A stretch of DNA of 48,088 bases from Hofstenia miamia (GCA_004352715.1 SCFE01000069.1:1375104-1423191); one strand, 5' to 3'; shown: positions 34,584-45,686, numbered from the stretch's first letter. Translations and numbers: made by a program. The notes: a model not told the origin generated them from the sequence alone.

Positions 34584-34841
34584 AATAAACAACTATTTGC
34601 GTGATAATTTGTTTGGACAGTTGAGTTTTCTGATTGTATGCATGACATTTAACACTTGATCCATTTAGAGAACGTGAAATACTTTGATACTTCCATGTAA
34701 TGGCATTTTGTGAAGAGATTTCAAAGAAATCAGAATTTGAAAAATCAGCCAATGGATATGATTCAACTGAGCAAGAAATTTCAGCATTTTCCCCTTCGTT
34801 AAAATTATAGATTTCTTGGAATTGCATTGATTGCGGACCAT
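34584..34841 (-). CDS. Immunoglobulin-domain exon 4 of the minus-strand cluster
   Basis: Acceptor AAATTAG|AT and donor TATT|GTAAGT bound 258 bases, phase 1-1. The domain starts GPQSM, has the first cysteine in AEISCSVES, tryptophan in AITWKYQ and the second cysteine in NGSSVKCHAYN. The NGSxxxC.A.N ending is typical of C2-type domains in adhesion receptors. N-glycosylation at NGS. It lies 46 bp after exon 3 and continues the same frame, the linker reading VVY after splicing. No exon below 34.5 kb was identified except a dead copy at 33.3 kb, so the transmembrane and cytoplasmic parts are missing or outside view. Closest relative in the window is exon 3. Confidence 0.8.
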
Positions 34842-34887
34842 CTAATTTATAAGTTTACAAATGCAAACAAGACATAAAAGAACATAC
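34842..34887 (-). other. 46-bp intron between Ig exons 3 and 4
   Basis: Runs from GTATGT to AATTTATTAG-like ATTAG; phase 1. Unusually short for an animal intron. Confidence 0.65.
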
Positions 34888-35148
34888 AGTATATAAGAAT
34901 GATGCCTACTTTGGTGATTGTTTTAAGAGTCTTTTCATTAACAGCATTACATCTGATTGTTGAACCATTGTTGCTTTTCTGAACTTCTTTCAACTCCCAA
35001 GTAATAGAGTTTGCTGACGTAACACTATAATTTGAGGAAGACTTTGAAAAATCAGCTTCAGGGTATGAAGTTACTTTACAGCTGATACTAATATCACCTC
35101 CTTCATTTACTGTATATATTTCTTTGAACAAAATATCTTCTGGGCCAT
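34888..35148 (-). CDS. Immunoglobulin-domain exon 3 of the minus-strand cluster
   Basis: Acceptor TATTTAAG|AT and donor TACT|GTATGT bound 261 bases, phase 1-1. The domain opens GPEDILFKEIY, then VNEGGDISISCKV with the first cysteine, the tryptophan in SITWELKE and the second cysteine in NGSTIRCNAVN. The VNEG strand and the C-W-C core are shared with the three sister exons. Three N-glycosylation-type sites are present (NYS, NGS and one near the start of the C strand is absent). It pairs with exon 4 as a two-domain unit that corresponds to exons 1 and 2 about 1.45 kb away, so the locus grew by duplication of a two-exon block. Confidence 0.8.
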
Positions 35149-36034
35149 CTTAAATATTTATTTTATCATTTGACTTACAAATTTTTCTTGCACAAACAAA
35201 AATTATTCATTTAAATAATATTTATAATTTACAGATGCATTTTATTGTTTCTACTGTTTTCAGTTAACTACCTGTGAAAAAGATTTAAAACAATGCATCT
35301 CATAAAAATGCTAGCTATATTAGGATAATATGCATTTGTTTAGATGTACCAACATTTTTTAAATTTGCTGCCTCATTTTGTATGAAATGTGAATTACAAT
35401 AGATTATTTTAAAGTTCAAAATATAAATGCTAAGGAATTTAGTAATAAGATTGCAAGTAGTGCCAACAACATAATTTTTGTTATAGGTTCTTAATGAATT
35501 TTTGCATTACTTACGTATAATGTTTGCATATGATAAAATATAACTTAATTATGTTAGTCGATTATAATTGTCCAATTTTCATGAAATACCTCAGAGATTT
35601 TAGTAATTGAATCGAAAAAAATAGTACACGTTTGCCGCACCACTGAAAATAAAATGAATTCGAATATGTGGGTATTTTTACTTTATTTCATTCATGCAAA
35701 CATGTAAAAAAATTAGTAGATTTCAGAAATGTGACTTTCTCAACCATTTATTTTATATGTATTTAATTTGAAATATTTATAAAAAACGAACGAATATCTT
35801 AATGCTTCACTCAATATCTCAATTCCGAGAAATATGTTAGTCCATTTTTTCTCTTGTTGTACTTTTGGTTTTAACTAGAGGACAAATATTTTACTTGTTA
35901 TGGAACTTGTATTTTAAGCATCAAATTATCACAGTTACTTTGTCTAATGATGATGTGAATTTATCCAAATATTTAGGAACTTGAATAATATTAGTATATA
36001 ATAAAAATTTGTTGCCTCTGTAACCATTACTCAC
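35149..36034 (-). other. 886-bp intron between Ig exons 2 and 3
   Basis: AT-rich and without recognised features. It could also hide a lost exon; none is readable. Splicing from TTCT|GTGAGT to TTTAAG|AT keeps the frame. Confidence 0.55.
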
Positions 36035-36292
36035 AGAATACATCAAAATCAGAAGTTTTCTGTTTCTCAATTACTCCATTTTCAGCAACACAATGCAACG
36101 TCGATTTTTCCTTTCTTAAGATGTTCAACATTTGATAAGAAATACTATTTCCACTCTCCTCCTTAAATAGAGAAGAATTTTGATATAATTTCATAGACAA
36201 AACTTCTGGATTGGCTTCTAATACTGAACATTCAATTGTTAGATTATCACCCTCATTTACTGACAATTTCTCCTTGAATAGAAGTGAAATAT
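36035..36292 (-). CDS. Immunoglobulin-domain exon 2 of the minus-strand cluster
   Basis: Acceptor TTTGTTTAG|AT and donor TTCT|GTGAGT bound 258 bases, phase 1-1. The domain contains VNEGDNLTIECSV with the first cysteine and STLHCVAENG with the second. The core tryptophan is replaced: the position reads ISYQML, with tyrosine, which is uncommon but tolerated in some Ig domains. Two N-glycosylation sites (NLT, NSS). It is the most divergent of the four exons. It follows exon 1 after a 43-bp intron. Confidence 0.78.
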
Positions 36293-36335
36293 CTAAACAA
36301 AGATTTAGGGCAGAATGAAATCATAATTCTCTTAC
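36293..36335 (-). other. 43-bp intron between Ig exons 1 and 2
   Basis: GTAAGAG...TTTGTTTAG, phase 1. Without splicing the frame runs on past the boundary, so a retained form would still be readable for some codons before the frame is lost. Confidence 0.65.
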
Positions 36336-36593
36336 ATTGGAATTCAATAGTTGTTGATATTGAGGAGCTTTCGTGAGTTATGACATTCACTGCATTACAT
36401 AATATTTCAATTGGTTTTGCATTATATGTAAACTCAATAACCCACTTGATTGAATTAGGATTCACTGTTTGAAATTCAGATGTTGATGTACTAAAATCTG
36501 CAGGTGGATTACATTCAAAAGAGCAGGAAACTGAAGATACTTCACCTTCCTTAACATACTGCTTTGAAGTAATAATTCCATTTTCTGGTCCAT
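36336..36593 (-). CDS. Immunoglobulin-domain exon 1 of the minus-strand cluster
   Basis: Acceptor CGAATTTAG|AT and donor CAAT|GTAAGA bound 258 bases, phase 1-1. The domain starts GPENGIITSKQY, with the first cysteine in SSVSCSFECN, tryptophan in SIKWVIEF and the second cysteine in IEILCNAVN. An extra cysteine follows the first (FEC), which may be free or pair with another domain. The opening methionine-like frame upstream is intron. No signal peptide or earlier exon on this strand was found between 36.6 and 48 kb, so the 5' end lies beyond the window, was separated by the inversion, or the cluster is no longer expressed. Confidence 0.8.
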
Positions 36594-36629
36594 CTAAATT
36601 CGAAAAACGTGAATTAATGAAAATACTTA

Positions 36630-36911
36630 GATGGCAAGTTACTAAGACTATCAATTAGGTATGATTTTGATTGTAAATTTGATATGCAACACTAAGAGAA
36701 GTATTTTATGAACTTTTTTCACAAAATATTTGCCTACTTGGGATCCTTTTTTAGAAGATATTATTAAAAAAATATGTTTGCAAAATGCTTATTGAATACA
36801 GAATCCATCCTTAACGTTGCAAGGATCACAATTATAACTGGTTTGGCGAAGTAAATATGAAACTGGTTTCAAATTTTGCACTTAAATCAGAGTGGAGGTG
36901 GAATGCATACT
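36630..36911 (-). repeat. Intron unit copy 1
   Basis: Contains GGCAAGTTACTAAGACTATCAATTAGG, GATCC and TTGCAAGGATCACAATTATAAC; the same order of blocks recurs at 37,640-37,915. Confidence 0.75.
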
Positions 36912-36932
36912 NNNNNNNNNNNNNNNNNNNNN
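36912..36932. other. Assembly gap (21 N)
   Basis: Flanked by near-identical text (GCAAGGATCACAATTA on both sides), again suggesting an unmerged overlap. Confidence 0.95.
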
Positions 36933-37025
36933 GCAAGGATCACAATTACAGCTGGTTTGGCGAAGTAACTAAAACTGGTTTCAAATTTTGCTCATAAATC
37001 AGAATGGAAGTGGAATATATACTGT
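36933..37025 (-). repeat. Intron unit copy 2 (partial)
   Basis: Repeats 36,826-36,911 (GCAAGGATCACAATTA, GGTTTGGCGAAGTAA, AACTGGTTTCAAATTTTGC). Confidence 0.85.
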
Positions 37026-37294
37026 AACTCAGGCATAGTGATAAAAATAGTTTATAAATTTATTCAGTAACATTTGAAGAATTTGATGACAATATGCACT
37101 AATTTGAATTTGGAGATTATGAATGAATATTGGGTGTCTTATTTGGTTATTTAATATATTTAAGTTCTGAAATTCATGCAATTGAGTTCAATAAAAACGA
37201 AATTGATTGCCCCTAAACAGAATAACTGAATAATCCGCAAAATTGTTCAAAAATCAACATATTTGAAATATATCTTTTTCCAATAGTTCTTTTG

Positions 37295-37530
37295 AAATAT
37301 TGATACATTGATGATATAATTTATGTCAATATTTATTTATTGGCAGATTCCTTAATTAATTTCAGCAGCAAAAATAATAGTTTTTACAAATTCAGATAGG
37401 ATCAGATTCGGATTTAGGCTTTAAAATTTTGAATCCGATCCCAACTATGTAATCAAATATATTTGAATAATATTTTCACATTATTTCAAGGCATTAATTG
37501 AGAATAATTTTTTAATCAATGTTTGATAAC
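37295..37530. repeat. Dispersed repeat, copy 1 (partner at 44.1 kb)
   Basis: Shares AATTTATGTC, AGATTCCTTAAT, AGGATCAGATTCGGATT, TTAAAATTTTG and AATATTTTCACATTATTTCA with 44085-44335 in the same order. Contains a short GGATTCGGATT-type word repeat with an inverted partner (AATCCGATCC). Confidence 0.75.
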
Positions 37531-37639
37531 ATGAACCTAAGAAAAGTCCCAGATTACGAATTTCTGTAAAATCGACTTAACATCAAAAACGCCGCCATTA
37601 ATGTGATTACAATGCCGCTGATTATCAGAAAAAAACTGC

Positions 37640-37915
37640 CCAGGGTCTACTTAGGATGACAAGTTATCAAGGCTATCAAATTAGGTAGGATTTTTAAGGT
37701 AATCTCAGTATGCAACATTAAGAGTAGTATGTTATTAACTATGTTTCTAAAACATTTTTTACTTGAGATCCTTAGTAGTAAATCATTTAAGAGATTTTAT
37801 TAAAAAGACTTTGTTTTGGAAAATTCTTATTGAATATATAATCCATCTTTGATGTTGTAAGGATCATAATTATAGCAATTTTGCGAAGTGATTAAAACTG
37901 GTTTCAAATTGATTT
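37640..37915 (-). repeat. Intron unit copy 3
   Basis: Aligns with 36630-36870, with substitutions and small indels. It lacks any Ig exon at its left border, so only the intron part of the unit is preserved. Confidence 0.7.
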
Positions 37916-38929
37916 ATGGCGCTTATTGCAATTTAAACACATGTTTTAAAACAGTTGTATTCACACAGAAAGCGTGAGCTTGCAATTGTGATAGATTTCT
38001 AGCAATGTATTAATGTGAGTGTTCACGCACAGAACACGATGTTGTATAGCAATCACCTGGAAAATTGATATTTCTCAGCAAACAAATAGTTTATTTTCAT
38101 TAATTAGAGCTAATCAACTAACATAATGTTGAACATGTGTAGTTATTAAAAATTTAATTAAATACTAAGCGAACAACTGACGTCAAAATAATTTTCATTT
38201 TGGATTTTCACATGCTTTCAATTTGTTTATTAAATGTATGTATGAAATTACTCAATAGGATACATTTACATGTCATTCATATTTTTCAACATAATTTACA
38301 TTGTATTTAAAGTTTATATGCCTAGCATTATTTTCTCAAAATTTTTTCTATATTTACAAATTTTTTCATGGATTCATTTAATTACAAAATTAATTTATAT
38401 TTTCTTTTATCAATAAGTAAACAAATAAATTAAAATTTTTCTGTAGGTGCATGTGTATAAACATTTCATTTAGATAATTTTCTAGAAATACATTAAATTA
38501 CTGCATAATGATAAAGCATTACATATACAGGCCTGCCTGTGTGTCTTTTTATATTTGGTTTAGAATCAGGGATTAATTGCGTCTTTCAAAAAATTTTTTT
38601 GCGTGAATATGTTGTTTTCATCTATGTTTATTGCCAATGAAATCGTGCATTAGAGAAAAAGTAATAAAACAACGAATGGTACAAAATAATAAAAAAACAG
38701 CACTATTTTCCACTTGCAAATCTTTTCAATAAAATTGTTTAATTTGTACTAAAATTACAATAAAATAATTAAATCTATTTTTAAAATAAAAACTGTTGAT
38801 GTAAACATGTATGTAATACATATCATAATATTATTTGATGAATTTCAGTTTGGCAAAAGGCTTATTGAGACATTTTAAATTGATAAAAATCACCTTTTGT
38901 AATTGTTACAGGATAATCACAAATAAAGA
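37916..38929. other. AT-rich non-coding sequence
   Basis: No exon or shared repeat was noticed. Confidence 0.45.
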
Positions 38930-40195
38930 TTGCTTCCAAGGAAACAACCATTTTTGGTCCAATAATGTCTCTCTGCTGACATCCCTGACCAACAATGGCC
39001 ACTCATTTGCCATTCATTTGCCAACCATAACCAACAAATCAAAAAGTTTTAAAAATCTTAAGATTAGACAATTTTACAGAGAAATTATTATATTATTGTA
39101 TATGACATAAGCATTACATTAAAGTTTGATTAAAATTTTCAATAAGTATTATTTATCTGTTTCTTATGGATTTTAATGGCCCAACAATGGCCCATTGATG
39201 GCATTGCTTGATCAATCTGCCATATAGCGAACAAATGTGAATATTTTACAATTGTGACAGACCAAATGAAATTTTCATAACAAATGAATTTACTTAACCT
39301 TTAGTATTTGATTGCACAATTTAGAATACCAGCTTTATTTTTTATGAGGACTTTATAATGAATTCAATGGTTTGTCGCAAGGTGTTCCATCTTAAGCATA
39401 ATTTGATATACACAGTTCCAACTGTATCCTTAACACAATCAAATTATACCAAGTTGTGAATTACAATTCATAGCATAAAATTGGCCATAATCAGTAAACT
39501 TCCGGTGGGAAACATGCAATATTTGTGACCACTGATGCCATCAGTGATCCATTGGTGGACGATCAGCAGCAACCTTAGTAATCAATAATGGATGAGCAGA
39601 TGCTTGCAAATAAAACGCACTTCATTATTTTGATTCCTAGTTCCTGGAAATATAATAAAAGGAAATGTGAAAAATTTTTTTGAAATGCTAAATTTATAGA
39701 AAATTATGATATATCCGCTAAGCATATTTTAGAAATAATTTATTCATGAATATTTGGACACTTTGAAATTAACAGTAATATAAAAAGCAACACTTGAGCA
39801 GAAGAGATTTTTCACAACTTAAGATAGTATGATTTCAAAATTGCATTTAATTTTAAAATTAAAAATTTCATTAAATTTGATAGATTTATATGCTTATTGT
39901 TATCATTTCTAACAAAACATTATTTCAAATTTCTAACAAATGTTTGTATTAAATAGGCATGACAGGATCTCAAAGGTATCCTTCTGACTTTTATTGGACT
40001 TATGCATGTTTATATAGCAAAGTTTAAACTGCTTAACAATATAAAATTGTTTTTCTACATTTAAATGCTAATATATGATGGTTGGCAAACATTGTTGGGC
40101 TACTAATGGCAAGCGGTCATTTACCACCAATGGCCAATAATGGCACCAACAATGGTATATTAATTTTCCAATAATGGAATGCTTCCTGGGTTAGA
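38930..40195. mobile_element. Probable non-autonomous element rich in CCAACAATGGCC words
   Basis: Clusters of CCAACAATGG, CCAATAATGG, TTTGCCATT and CCATTGATGG on both strands lie near 38,950-39,035, 39,178-39,225, 39,530-39,595 and 40,080-40,180. The outer edges resemble each other in inverted orientation: CCAAGGAAACAACCATTTTTGG at the left and, read on the minus strand, CCAGGAAGCATTCCATTATTGG at the right. Inverted ends with many subterminal short repeats are typical of transposons moved in trans. No coding sequence. A 91-codon frame across its left end is spurious. Confidence 0.5.
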
Positions 40196-41587
40196 TTGTA
40201 CCCTCTGTACACCAATCACAAATGAAATAAAACACTTATGATATCTCCGTGATCGTCACATCACTAATTTTCTCAGGTGGTTAGATGTGCAATGCTTTCA
40301 AAAGTGACCCAGTGTAACAGTGGCATTACCAAACGGTTTACCTTAACAGCAGTGTGAGATGGTTTCCTTAAGTTAAGGTTTTTTGATGACTAATTTTGAT
40401 AATATTTAGACAGTATTTGTATATGCATTAAAAATTTGCATAAACAAACAGTTGAAATTAACATGCCAAACAGATGAAGATTGTAATATAATTGAGTGGC
40501 ATCAATAACATATACCCCAGTTTAATAAAAGCAATGAGGAAACCAATGAGTACATCGGTTAAATTAACGAGGTTTCATCACGCTACAATATTGTGTTAAA
40601 GCACAAATTTTTAGAGTATAATTTAATTTTAAATGAAATTAGTTTGTTTTCCACTTTGTTTAAATAGAATCACTTTGTTTCTTGAAGTACAAATTTTTAT
40701 AAATAGAAATTTTTAAGAAATATTATATATATAAGCAGTTTTGAGAATAAATGTATTCTGACGTGGAGGACATCTTAAATATGACCAAAAACGGCTTGAA
40801 GCCCTGTGAAAAATTTTGAAAATATTGAGAAATGAGTCCCTAAAAAATCCATTTCCAGACCTTAGATTTTAAGTTTTTAATTTTTACTTAAAATGTTTTT
40901 ATTTAGCCAGTCAAAATCACTTTTGAAAATCTGACGGGGATATTCCACCATGTCCCCTTGTTTAAGTCCCTAAATGTACTGACTAAACTAAAAAACCTAG
41001 AAATTATTTTCTGCAAAAAGGGATATTCGGGGTGCATATACATATTACCGAATTTAACTGAAACACACAATATTGAATTTTTTATATAAATTTAAGATGT
41101 TCAGGGATGCTACATTTCATATTTTCAATTTAAGCACAATATTACCAAGTTTATTGCGTAGATCCATTTTATTTACACGACGATAATATTAGAACCATGC
41201 AGCAGAATAAAACTACATGTAGTATAATATAAATATGATTTAAGAAAATTGCTTAATAACAGTTTTTGGTATAAATTTACATTTATTTGTGAATATGAAA
41301 CCCCAAAATATTGAACATATTTACAATCAAATTTACAAACCTATTCGAAATTTCTTGAAAAAAATTAAAAAATTCAATTTTTCACACAATAAAATAAAGA
41401 AATTAAAGAAAATTACAGAATCATTAAAGATTTTAATGTTATTACTAATAAAATAATTCTTTAAAATAATCAAAGAAATTGAATATTATTTAAGTATCTT
41501 AAAGACAGTAGAGCAGAGCTTGATATGATGCAAAGCTGTTTTAAAAATTAAGGTTTTCATAATTTAAAACTGCAAAAGTGTAAGTAG
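40196..41587. other. Non-coding sequence, no gene recognised
   Basis: Includes a less AT-rich stretch at about 40,760-41,040 that reads like former exon or transposon sequence but gives no assignable frame. Confidence 0.4.
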
Positions 41588-41690
41588 TGTAGGCATGGCT
41601 CACTGAGTAAGGGTCTGGATAATTTTGCATTTGTCGACACATTAAGTGGATAAGTTCATCACTCGAAAATATATAAAATAGTGAGCTTCA
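41588..41690 (+). mobile_element. Possible tRNA-derived SINE head
   Basis: GGCATGGCTCACTGAGTAAGGG resembles a tRNA D-arm with box A, and GTGGATAAGTTCATCAC about 30 bases later resembles a worn box B region. No complete cloverleaf. Confidence 0.3.
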
Positions 41691-42559
41691 GTATCAATGT
41701 AATTACTGTAATTATCTGTGTTTTGTAGCTCAAATCTTTTTGAAATTATCTACTACTTGCATAAATTTTTGTTTTAGAAAAATAGGTAATCGATTAAAAA
41801 AAAGTAGAGAAATAATAAAAAAACGTTAGCATTGTGATAATTAAGCAATTTTTGTTGTACCACGTAGTAGACCTCTACAGACCCGAAGTTCTTACTGTTA
41901 AGCTTGACCCTGAGAATATGAATTTTGGCCCAACCTAACCTTGCATAATACTTATCGAGTCCTAGCAGTTGCTGTTCGCCCATGTAGCTTTGACTATATT
42001 AGACATAATGGCACTTATAATGTTGAGAAAAATTTTTCTTTCATAAAGTCAAATTTTCACAAATTTTGCCGAAAAAATATAGACTATAGCATGGCCTACT
42101 ATTTAAACAAGCCCAAGAAATTTACAGTACATAAAAATAATGAGGCGAGATATTTGTCTTAAGTGATGACTAGCGGGAGAAACCAATTGAGAAATAGCTG
42201 CCATCACATGTAATATTTTACGTTTGCAAATCTATCATTACTTTTTTAATGCATGTGTAATTGTTGCGTAGCCCTTTGCAAGTAAAATAGAATCTTTAAA
42301 ATTATTAAAAGGATCATATTTTGGTGTAATATTTTGCTTGATTGTCATAATAACACTGGAACTGTGGATTTCTACTTTTCTGAGTAATTTACGCAATCTG
42401 TAAATGTTAGTTTCTCTACATGTAGTATCACCTAAAATAAACTCATTAGTATTAAGATGAAATACTATTTTACGTGAAAATAAGCTAAAAATATTTAATT
42501 AAAGCATATCTGTTAAAATAATTGACTGTCTACCCTTCTGAATGATACGAAAAATTATT
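41691..42559. other. Non-coding sequence; unassigned 73-codon frame
   Basis: The frame at 41941-42162 is less AT-driven than most (contains VAVRPCSFDYIRHNGTYNVE) but matches no family I recognise; it could be a transposon or gene fragment. The first part of the mariner-type element may begin here. Confidence 0.35.
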
Positions 42560-43248
42560 TTGGATCAACATTTACCAGAATTGTAGGCAGGAAAACCGGT
42601 ATTCGGCAAAAGAGTGTCAAGCGCATTATGCGCATTCGTTTAAATCTATATCCTTATAAAATACGCTTATTACAGGAAATTACAGAAGATTACAAAGAAA
42701 AGTACGCAAGTTTTGCAATTTAGCTTTCCAATAATTGCAATTTAAAGCCACTAATTTTATAGAGTGATGAAGCATACCTACACAAGAATACACATATCAG
42801 TAGAGAACAGTGAGCCCAACTCATACCCTAACCAAAAGCTTGCATCCTATTAAAAGTGGTATTTGGTTTTGTTCCACATCATCATTTTGTCTAACACCAT
42901 TCTTCTTTTGATACAACGGTAAACAAAGAAAATTTTCTGGATATGTTACAGACATATTTCCGCCCACAATTGGCTCAAAAGAGGCAACTATCACGGATAA
43001 CATTTATGCAGGATGGCACACCACCTCATTATGACACTCACGTTCAAGATTACATAAGAAAAACTTTTACAGAAGATTGTGTTATTTCTCGAGTATTTCC
43101 AGTTGGTTGGTCGGCAAGATCACCAGACATCAATTCCTTGGATTACTGGTTCTGGGGAACATTAAAGTCAAGAGTGTTTCATAAAAATGCACCAACAACA
43201 CTACCAGAGTTAAAGCAAAGTGTTAGTGGAAACCATCAGTTTACTTGA
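42560..43248 (+). mobile_element. Mariner-type transposase fragment, D-82-D-37-D
   Basis: One frame runs the whole length with five in-frame stops (42721, 42760, 42811, 42829, 42892) and no shifts. It holds the end of the helix-turn-helix region (GIRQKSVKRIMRIRLNLYPYK), then the catalytic triad: SDEA (D at 42766), MQDGTPPHY (D at 43012) and RSPDINSLDYWFWG (D at 43126). The spacing is 82 and then 37 residues, matching Tc1/mariner-superfamily proteins with a DD37D end. The N-terminal ~60 residues are absent and no terminal inverted repeat was found; the right side ends in a (TA)n tract and a gap. The last 101 codons are uninterrupted, but the protein as a whole cannot be made. Confidence 0.85.
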
Positions 43249-43270
43249 GGTAAGGTTTCTTTTAGTGCAA

Positions 43271-43272
<2 letters not shown>

Positions 43273-43306
<34 letters not shown>

Positions 43307-43410
43307 NNNNNNNNNNNNNNNNNNNNNNNNNNNNNNNNNNNNNNNNNNNNNNNNNNNNNNNNNNNNNNNNNNNNNNNNNNNNNNNNNNNNNNNNNNNNAT
43401 ATATATATAT
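43273..43410. repeat. (TA)n microsatellite with 92-N gap
   Basis: TA run to 43306, N from 43307 to 43398, TA resumes to about 43410. Confidence 0.95.
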
Positions 43411-44084
43411 GTATACATAAATAAATAATTTATCACTATGTTGAGGATTTAATACATTATAGTTTACGATATTAGAGGCTTAACAAGTAAACCAATTAAT
43501 GATATGCAATCATAGCATAATACTTAATGTTTCACCAGGTATGCTACAGAATTTCAAATTCAATATAATAAATTGATGTTAAATGCAAATTTTGCAGGCT
43601 ACAAATAATAATGCATGACAATCAACTGGATGTCCCTATTCTGTGGGATTTTTTGCAAGTTTATAACAAATATGCATTACAGTAAATATACACTAATATT
43701 TTAAAATAAATTCAAAAAATTTGTTGAAAGTTACAATAAGTTTGTGGCTTGCTCTTTGCAATTTTGAAAATATTTTTTTTTGTTTTTCAACACTTCATTT
43801 GTAAAATTTTTATTTCTTGATTCTGTCCTTTAAATGTTAATAACTGACACTAAGAGTAAGGAAATGCAACTATTTATAACCTATATTATTATCGGTTATA
43901 GTTAAAATGTAGTACTATTTTAGGATTTTGATGACTATAGAAGCCTAGAACTAAGCAAAAAATGTAATGTGATACTTGTGCTGCCCTGAATATTTTGTCA
44001 ACACAGGTACAACGGAATCAATAGGCATGGGGTTTTCTTGTGGGTTCATAATTAGCCAAAGAAGGCATTGTCTATCTAACAATA
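43411..44084. other. AT-rich non-coding sequence
   Basis: Nothing recognisable. Confidence 0.5.
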
Positions 44085-44335
44085 GTTTTAAGCTCTTGAG
44101 TTATTGATATATAGATGGCAGAATTTATGTCCATGTATATTTATTTGAAGATTCCTTAATAAATTTCAGGTAAGTTTCAATAATTTTGAAAAATACAGAT
44201 ATGATCAGATTCAGAATTCAGATAGAGTCTTAAAATTTTGTATCTTATCTAAACACTGCCCTTAAATATACATGTATTTGAGTAATATTTTCACATTATT
44301 TCAGGAAAAAATTTGTTTAATCAATATTTATTCCA
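44085..44335. repeat. Dispersed repeat, copy 2 (partner at 37.3 kb)
   Basis: Same strand as its partner and diverged by many substitutions. Confidence 0.75.
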
Positions 44336-45627
44336 AAATAAATGGTGCGTCATCTTTCTCTCTTGGTTGAAACAAAAGCATTGTACTAATATATTATTAG
44401 AAATTGAAAATTGGTTATGAGGAGAACCATTGATAATCACTGCATTATAAGAATTAGCTTTAAACACTAGATATTTATGTAATTAATTGGGTGATTTTTT
44501 ACTTAAAATTCAAAAATGAGCTAAAGTTAGTTCTTAAGCTTTGTAAAATTCATGTATTCTATACTAAGCAACTAGGTACAGAAAAGTACTAGTATAGAAT
44601 TGCTCATTACTCTTGGAATTTTTATTGTCTTAATCATGCTTATAAACATTGAAAAAATATTAATATTAACTTATCTCTAATTTACTAGTTAGGAATTTGC
44701 AGTGACAGTTTCCTCTGTTTCTTAAACAAGAAAATTATATATTTTAAAAATTGACAAATTTAAAAAAGGGCCTAGACTTAAATGTAGAGATTGTCTCCTA
44801 CTTAAAATGTTGTATACTACTTAAGTGCAAAGCTAATAAATTTCATCAAATCCTTTGTTATTAAAATGTATTTTTTTTATTATATGGTTTTTAGAGAGTT
44901 TTTATGAAAAACATTCATACATTCATTTCTCTTCTAAAAAATTCAAAATAAATATATGACCTCAAACAAAATTTCACAAAGCTTTTTGTAATTCCAATAT
45001 AGTAAAATTTTGTCTGCATTTTTTAAATATTTGTGCATATCCAATAAAATAATTAAATTTCTAGCTATTTATACAAAATTCAACTCTACAATAATTTTGA
45101 CTATTTTACATTTGCTCATTCTAGTAATAATAAATTATTTAGCAATGTCCTTGACTTGATTAAACATTTTTTGAATTTATATTACAAAATGTATTTATGT
45201 CCCAATTCAATTCAAAGTTCAAGCTCTTTCTAGACCTAAGTTATACAAATAGTTGCAGCAAAACACAGGAATAAAATTAAGATTATAGGTAAAATTTAAA
45301 ATTAATAATTGCAAATATTCTTTTCCATCCACTGACAAGATCATTTCCTATGCATTGCATTGATTTACAATTTAATTGAGAAAAAGTTTATTTATTTTAC
45401 CAAGTTTAATCAGCATTTTTGAAAATGAAATAAAAACTTTGCCCTAGCAACTGCATATCTTTTGACTACCACATTTAAGTGCTTGGTTTAGGATGTGCAA
45501 TACTTGGTTATACATTTCTATGATTACTGATACTATTCCACTTAAATTTAGAGTTTCATTATTGACTTGCTTAGTTTGTCTTTTTTAAACTCAACAAATA
45601 TAACTTCTAATGATATTGCTACACATT

Positions 45628-45628
<1 letters not shown>
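44336..45628. other. AT-rich non-coding sequence
   Basis: No gene or shared repeat was noticed up to the (TA)n tract. Confidence 0.45.

Positions 45629-45682
<54 letters not shown>
45629..45682. repeat. (TA)n microsatellite at the inner edge of the right arm
   Basis: TA run with one ATACAT interruption; corresponds to the TA run at the inner edge of the left arm. Confidence 0.95.

Positions 45683-45686
<4 letters not shown>

Noticed and set aside
38835-39110. 91-codon plus-strand frame
   Set aside because: Lies across the left edge of the CCAACAATGG element; the words repeat in non-coding clusters elsewhere in that element.
40760-41050. Possible exon in less AT-rich sequence
   Set aside because: All six frames contain stops within short distances and no splice-bounded open stretch fits.
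42821-43003. 60-codon minus-strand frame
   Set aside because: Antisense of the mariner-type transposase.
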